From contig JAKPDL010000116.1 of assembly GCA_029552825.1 (NCBI GenBank), positions 1-64,000 of the forward strand: DNA of 64,000 bases, given 5' to 3'. Positions 62,641 through 64,000 of the stretch are shown one piece after another. The DNA comes from Bacteroidota bacterium. Its GTDB lineage: Bacteria; Bacteroidota; Bacteroidia; Bacteroidales; VadinHA17. The position numbers were made by a program, and so were the translations under genes. Each line of letters starts with the position of its first letter. The stretch's first letter is position 1. The notes below the pieces were generated by a model. The model saw only the letters and a list, made by a program, of their open reading frames with translations. It searched no databases and was not told the DNA's origin.

Positions 62641-63657
62641 TTACATTCTTGCCAGTGGAATAACGTCGTGTGATGCAAACTCTCCTTTAAGATATCTGTA
62701 ATATCCTGTAATAGCTATCATTGCAGCATTATCTGTTGTAAAAATGAATTCAGGTATATAAACATTCCATCCTCTTTTTTCCCCTTCCTCTTTTAGAGCC
62801 TGACGAAATGCTGAATTGGCTGAAACGCCACCGGCTATTCCGATTTCTTCAATTCCGGTAATTTCTGCAGCCTTGACCAGTTTAGTTATTAAAACGGAGA
62901 TTATTGCATCCTGCAGTGAAGCACATAAATCTGGCAGGTTTTCCTTTATAAAGTCAGGATTTTCATTTAATCTATCGCGCAGGAAATAAAGAAAGCTGGT
63001 TTTGAGGCCTGAAAAACTGAAATCCAGCCCTGGCACTGATGGCTTCGCAAACCGGAATGCGTTTTTATTACCTGAAGCTGCAAGTTTATCTATAACCGGA
63101 CCTGCAGGATATGGAAGTCCCATCAGTTTTCCGCATTTGTCAAAAGCTTCACCTGCTGCATCATCAATAGTGTTACCGATTAATTCCATCGTATAATAAT
63201 CCCTTACAACTATCAGCTGGGTATGACCGCCTGAGACCAGCAGACAGAGGAACGGGAAAGAAGGTATCCTGTTTTCTTTGTCTTTTCTTTTTATAAAATG
63301 AGCCAGAACATGGGCATGGAGGTGATTTACTTCTATCAAAGGAATATCTCTGGCAAGGGCAAGACCTTTTGCAAACGATACGCCAACAAGGAGTGAACCA
63401 ATTAATCCCGGACCACGTGTAAATGCAACCGCTGAAATGTCCTGAATCTCAACCCCGGCTTCTTTTAATGCACGATCAACAACAGGAACTATGTTAATCT
63501 GATGCGCTCTCGATGCCAGCTCGGGCACAACGCCACCATATACCCTGTGCAGTTCCTGGGAGGAAATTAAATTCGACAACAGGTACCCATCCCTTATCAC
63601 CGCTGCCGATGTATCATCGCACGACGATTCGATGCCAAGTATTGTGATGTTCTCCAC
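62641..63657 (-). CDS. tsaD: tRNA N6-adenosine threonylcarbamoyltransferase
   Basis: TsaD transfers the threonylcarbamoyl group to A37 of tRNAs reading ANN codons. The protein (338 aa, GTG start at 63657) has the ASKHA start ILGIESSCDDTSAAVI, metal-binding His112 and His116 in EVNHLHAHVLAH, the FLCLLVSGGHTQL segment and the GIAGGVSANSAFRQALK motif. Length and motifs are normal. It is divergent from a TamB-like gene. Confidence 0.96.
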   Translation of the reverse strand: MENITILGIESSCDDTSAAVIRDGYLLSNLISSQELHRVYGGVVPELASRAHQINIVPVVDRALKEAGVEIQDISAVAFTRGPGLIGSLLVGVSFAKGLALARDIPLIEVNHLHAHVLAHFIKRKDKENRIPSFPFLCLLVSGGHTQLIVVRDYYTMELIGNTIDDAAGEAFDKCGKLMGLPYPAGPVIDKLAASGNKNAFRFAKPSVPGLDFSFSGLKTSFLYFLRDRLNENPDFIKENLPDLCASLQDAIISVLITKLVKAAEITGIEEIGIAGGVSANSAFRQALKEEGEKRGWNVYIPEFIFTTDNAAMIAITGYYRYLKGEFASHDVIPLARM

Positions 63658-63715
63658 AGCTTTTTTTTTCCGTATTTTTTAAGTTATTTTGAAACTGAAT
63701 TTACTGTAAAAATCA

Positions 63716-64000
63716 ATGCTCAAAAGTATTAAAAATATAGCCAGAGTAGTAATTATAACAATAACAACTATTACTGTCTTAATTTTAATGCTGTTACTTT
63801 TGCTAAGTATCTCCCCGGTTCAGACCATCATTTCAAAAAAGTTATCAGAATATATTTCAGAAGAACTCAACACCACAATATCTGTTGACAGGATAAAGTA
63901 CACTTATTTCAATAGACTTAACATTGCAAATCTTCTCATAAAAGATAAAAATCAGGACACTCTTATTTATATTCCTCTTTTAAGAGTCAGCATCCGTAAA
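63716..64000 (+). CDS. TamB-like translocation/assembly protein, N-terminus (partial)
   Basis: The frame starts at ATG 63716 and runs past the window end (95 codons). It has a membrane anchor (about residues 10-32, VVIITITTITVLILMLLLLL) and then an AsmA/TamB-like beta start: KLSEYISEELNTTISVDRIK and NIANLLIKDKNQDTLIYIPL. TamB/AsmA-like proteins carry lipids or help outer-membrane assembly. Divergent placement with tsaD is, as I recall, frequent in Bacteroidales and supports the call. Only the first part is visible. Confidence 0.78.
   Translation, partial: MLKSIKNIARVVIITITTITVLILMLLLLLSISPVQTIISKKLSEYISEELNTTISVDRIKYTYFNRLNIANLLIKDKNQDTLIYIPLLRVSIRK

Noticed and set aside
1-64000. tRNA, rRNA or a known riboswitch in the gaps
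   Set aside because: Read by eye, no cloverleaf, T-loop motif or known riboswitch core was seen; a tRNAscan-SE/Infernal run would be decisive.

Overview
The window reads as a chromosomal segment of a Bacteroidota bacterium, most likely an anaerobic or facultative member of the Bacteroidales/Marinilabiliales type. The evidence is a long signal peptidase I with a large insertion, a MutS2 with Smr domain, DUF5063 and DUF2795 proteins with Bacteroidota-style sequence, a SurA-type PPIase/OstA envelope operon, many type II (lipoprotein) signal peptides, and Bacteroidota-type promoters (TTTG about 19 nt from TAnnTTTG) in place of sigma-70 boxes. Most genes lack a Shine-Dalgarno sequence. It is mostly core genome: I see no phage, transposase, CRISPR array, tRNA or rRNA.

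Layout. 1-1.4 kb: end of thrS, then infC-rpmI-rplT, a terminator and GC-rich repeats. 1.7-3.9 kb: lepB and dapB on the minus strand. 3.9-9.2 kb: exported enzymes and poorly known proteins (lipoprotein amidohydrolase, Tat-type aldo/keto reductase, DUF6544-like membrane protein, YkgJ-like cysteine protein, a small secreted peptide), with TGAGGNN heptamer repeats between them. 9.5-13.6 kb: a trehalose pair (fused OtsA-OtsB and a GH15 enzyme). 13.7-19.3 kb: trmD overlapping a GH106-type rhamnosidase lipoprotein, then an ornithine aminotransferase with a strong terminator and a four-copy 58-bp tandem repeat. 19.4-26.2 kb: M28 peptidase, membrane protein, an ECF sigma / membrane protein / DUF4097 operon, and a cupin with an SSS symporter. 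26.3-41.5 kb: mutS2, a second M28 peptidase, a FAD enzyme, a prolyl oligopeptidase, a small basic secreted protein, tex, an RlmI-like methyltransferase, a DEDD exonuclease, DUF5063 and a RecQ-family helicase. 41.6-48.9 kb: guaB and an outer-membrane biogenesis operon (three PPIase-related proteins plus an OstA/LptA-like protein). 49-51.5 kb: DUF2795, cobalamin adenosyltransferase, a lone ABC ATPase and a methyltransferase. 51.5-59.1 kb: recG, then rseC-rnfBCDGEA. 59.1-64 kb: ZIP transporter, membrane J-protein, thioesterase, exported metallophosphoesterase, SiaC-like protein, tsaD and the start of a TamB-like gene.

How the genes work together. The Rnf complex couples ferredoxin:NAD+ electron transfer to ion movement, which fits anaerobic metabolism and could energise the sodium-type symporter. 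The PPIase/OstA operon, TamB-like protein and LepB serve the envelope. ThrS, IF3, L35, L20, TrmD, TsaD and the RlmI-like enzyme serve translation. MutS2, RecG, the RecQ-like helicase and the DEDD nuclease handle DNA or RNA structures. The exported peptidases, rhamnosidase and amidohydrolase suggest a life on polymers.

I did not find a clear new multi-gene defence or mobile system. The most unusual signals are small: an apparent ATT start of infC, competing hairpins before rplT, Shine-Dalgarno sites on only three rnf genes, the heptamer and 58-bp repeats, an operator-like palindrome at the ZIP promoter, and a few odd small or exported proteins. All family calls are from motif recognition without database searches.
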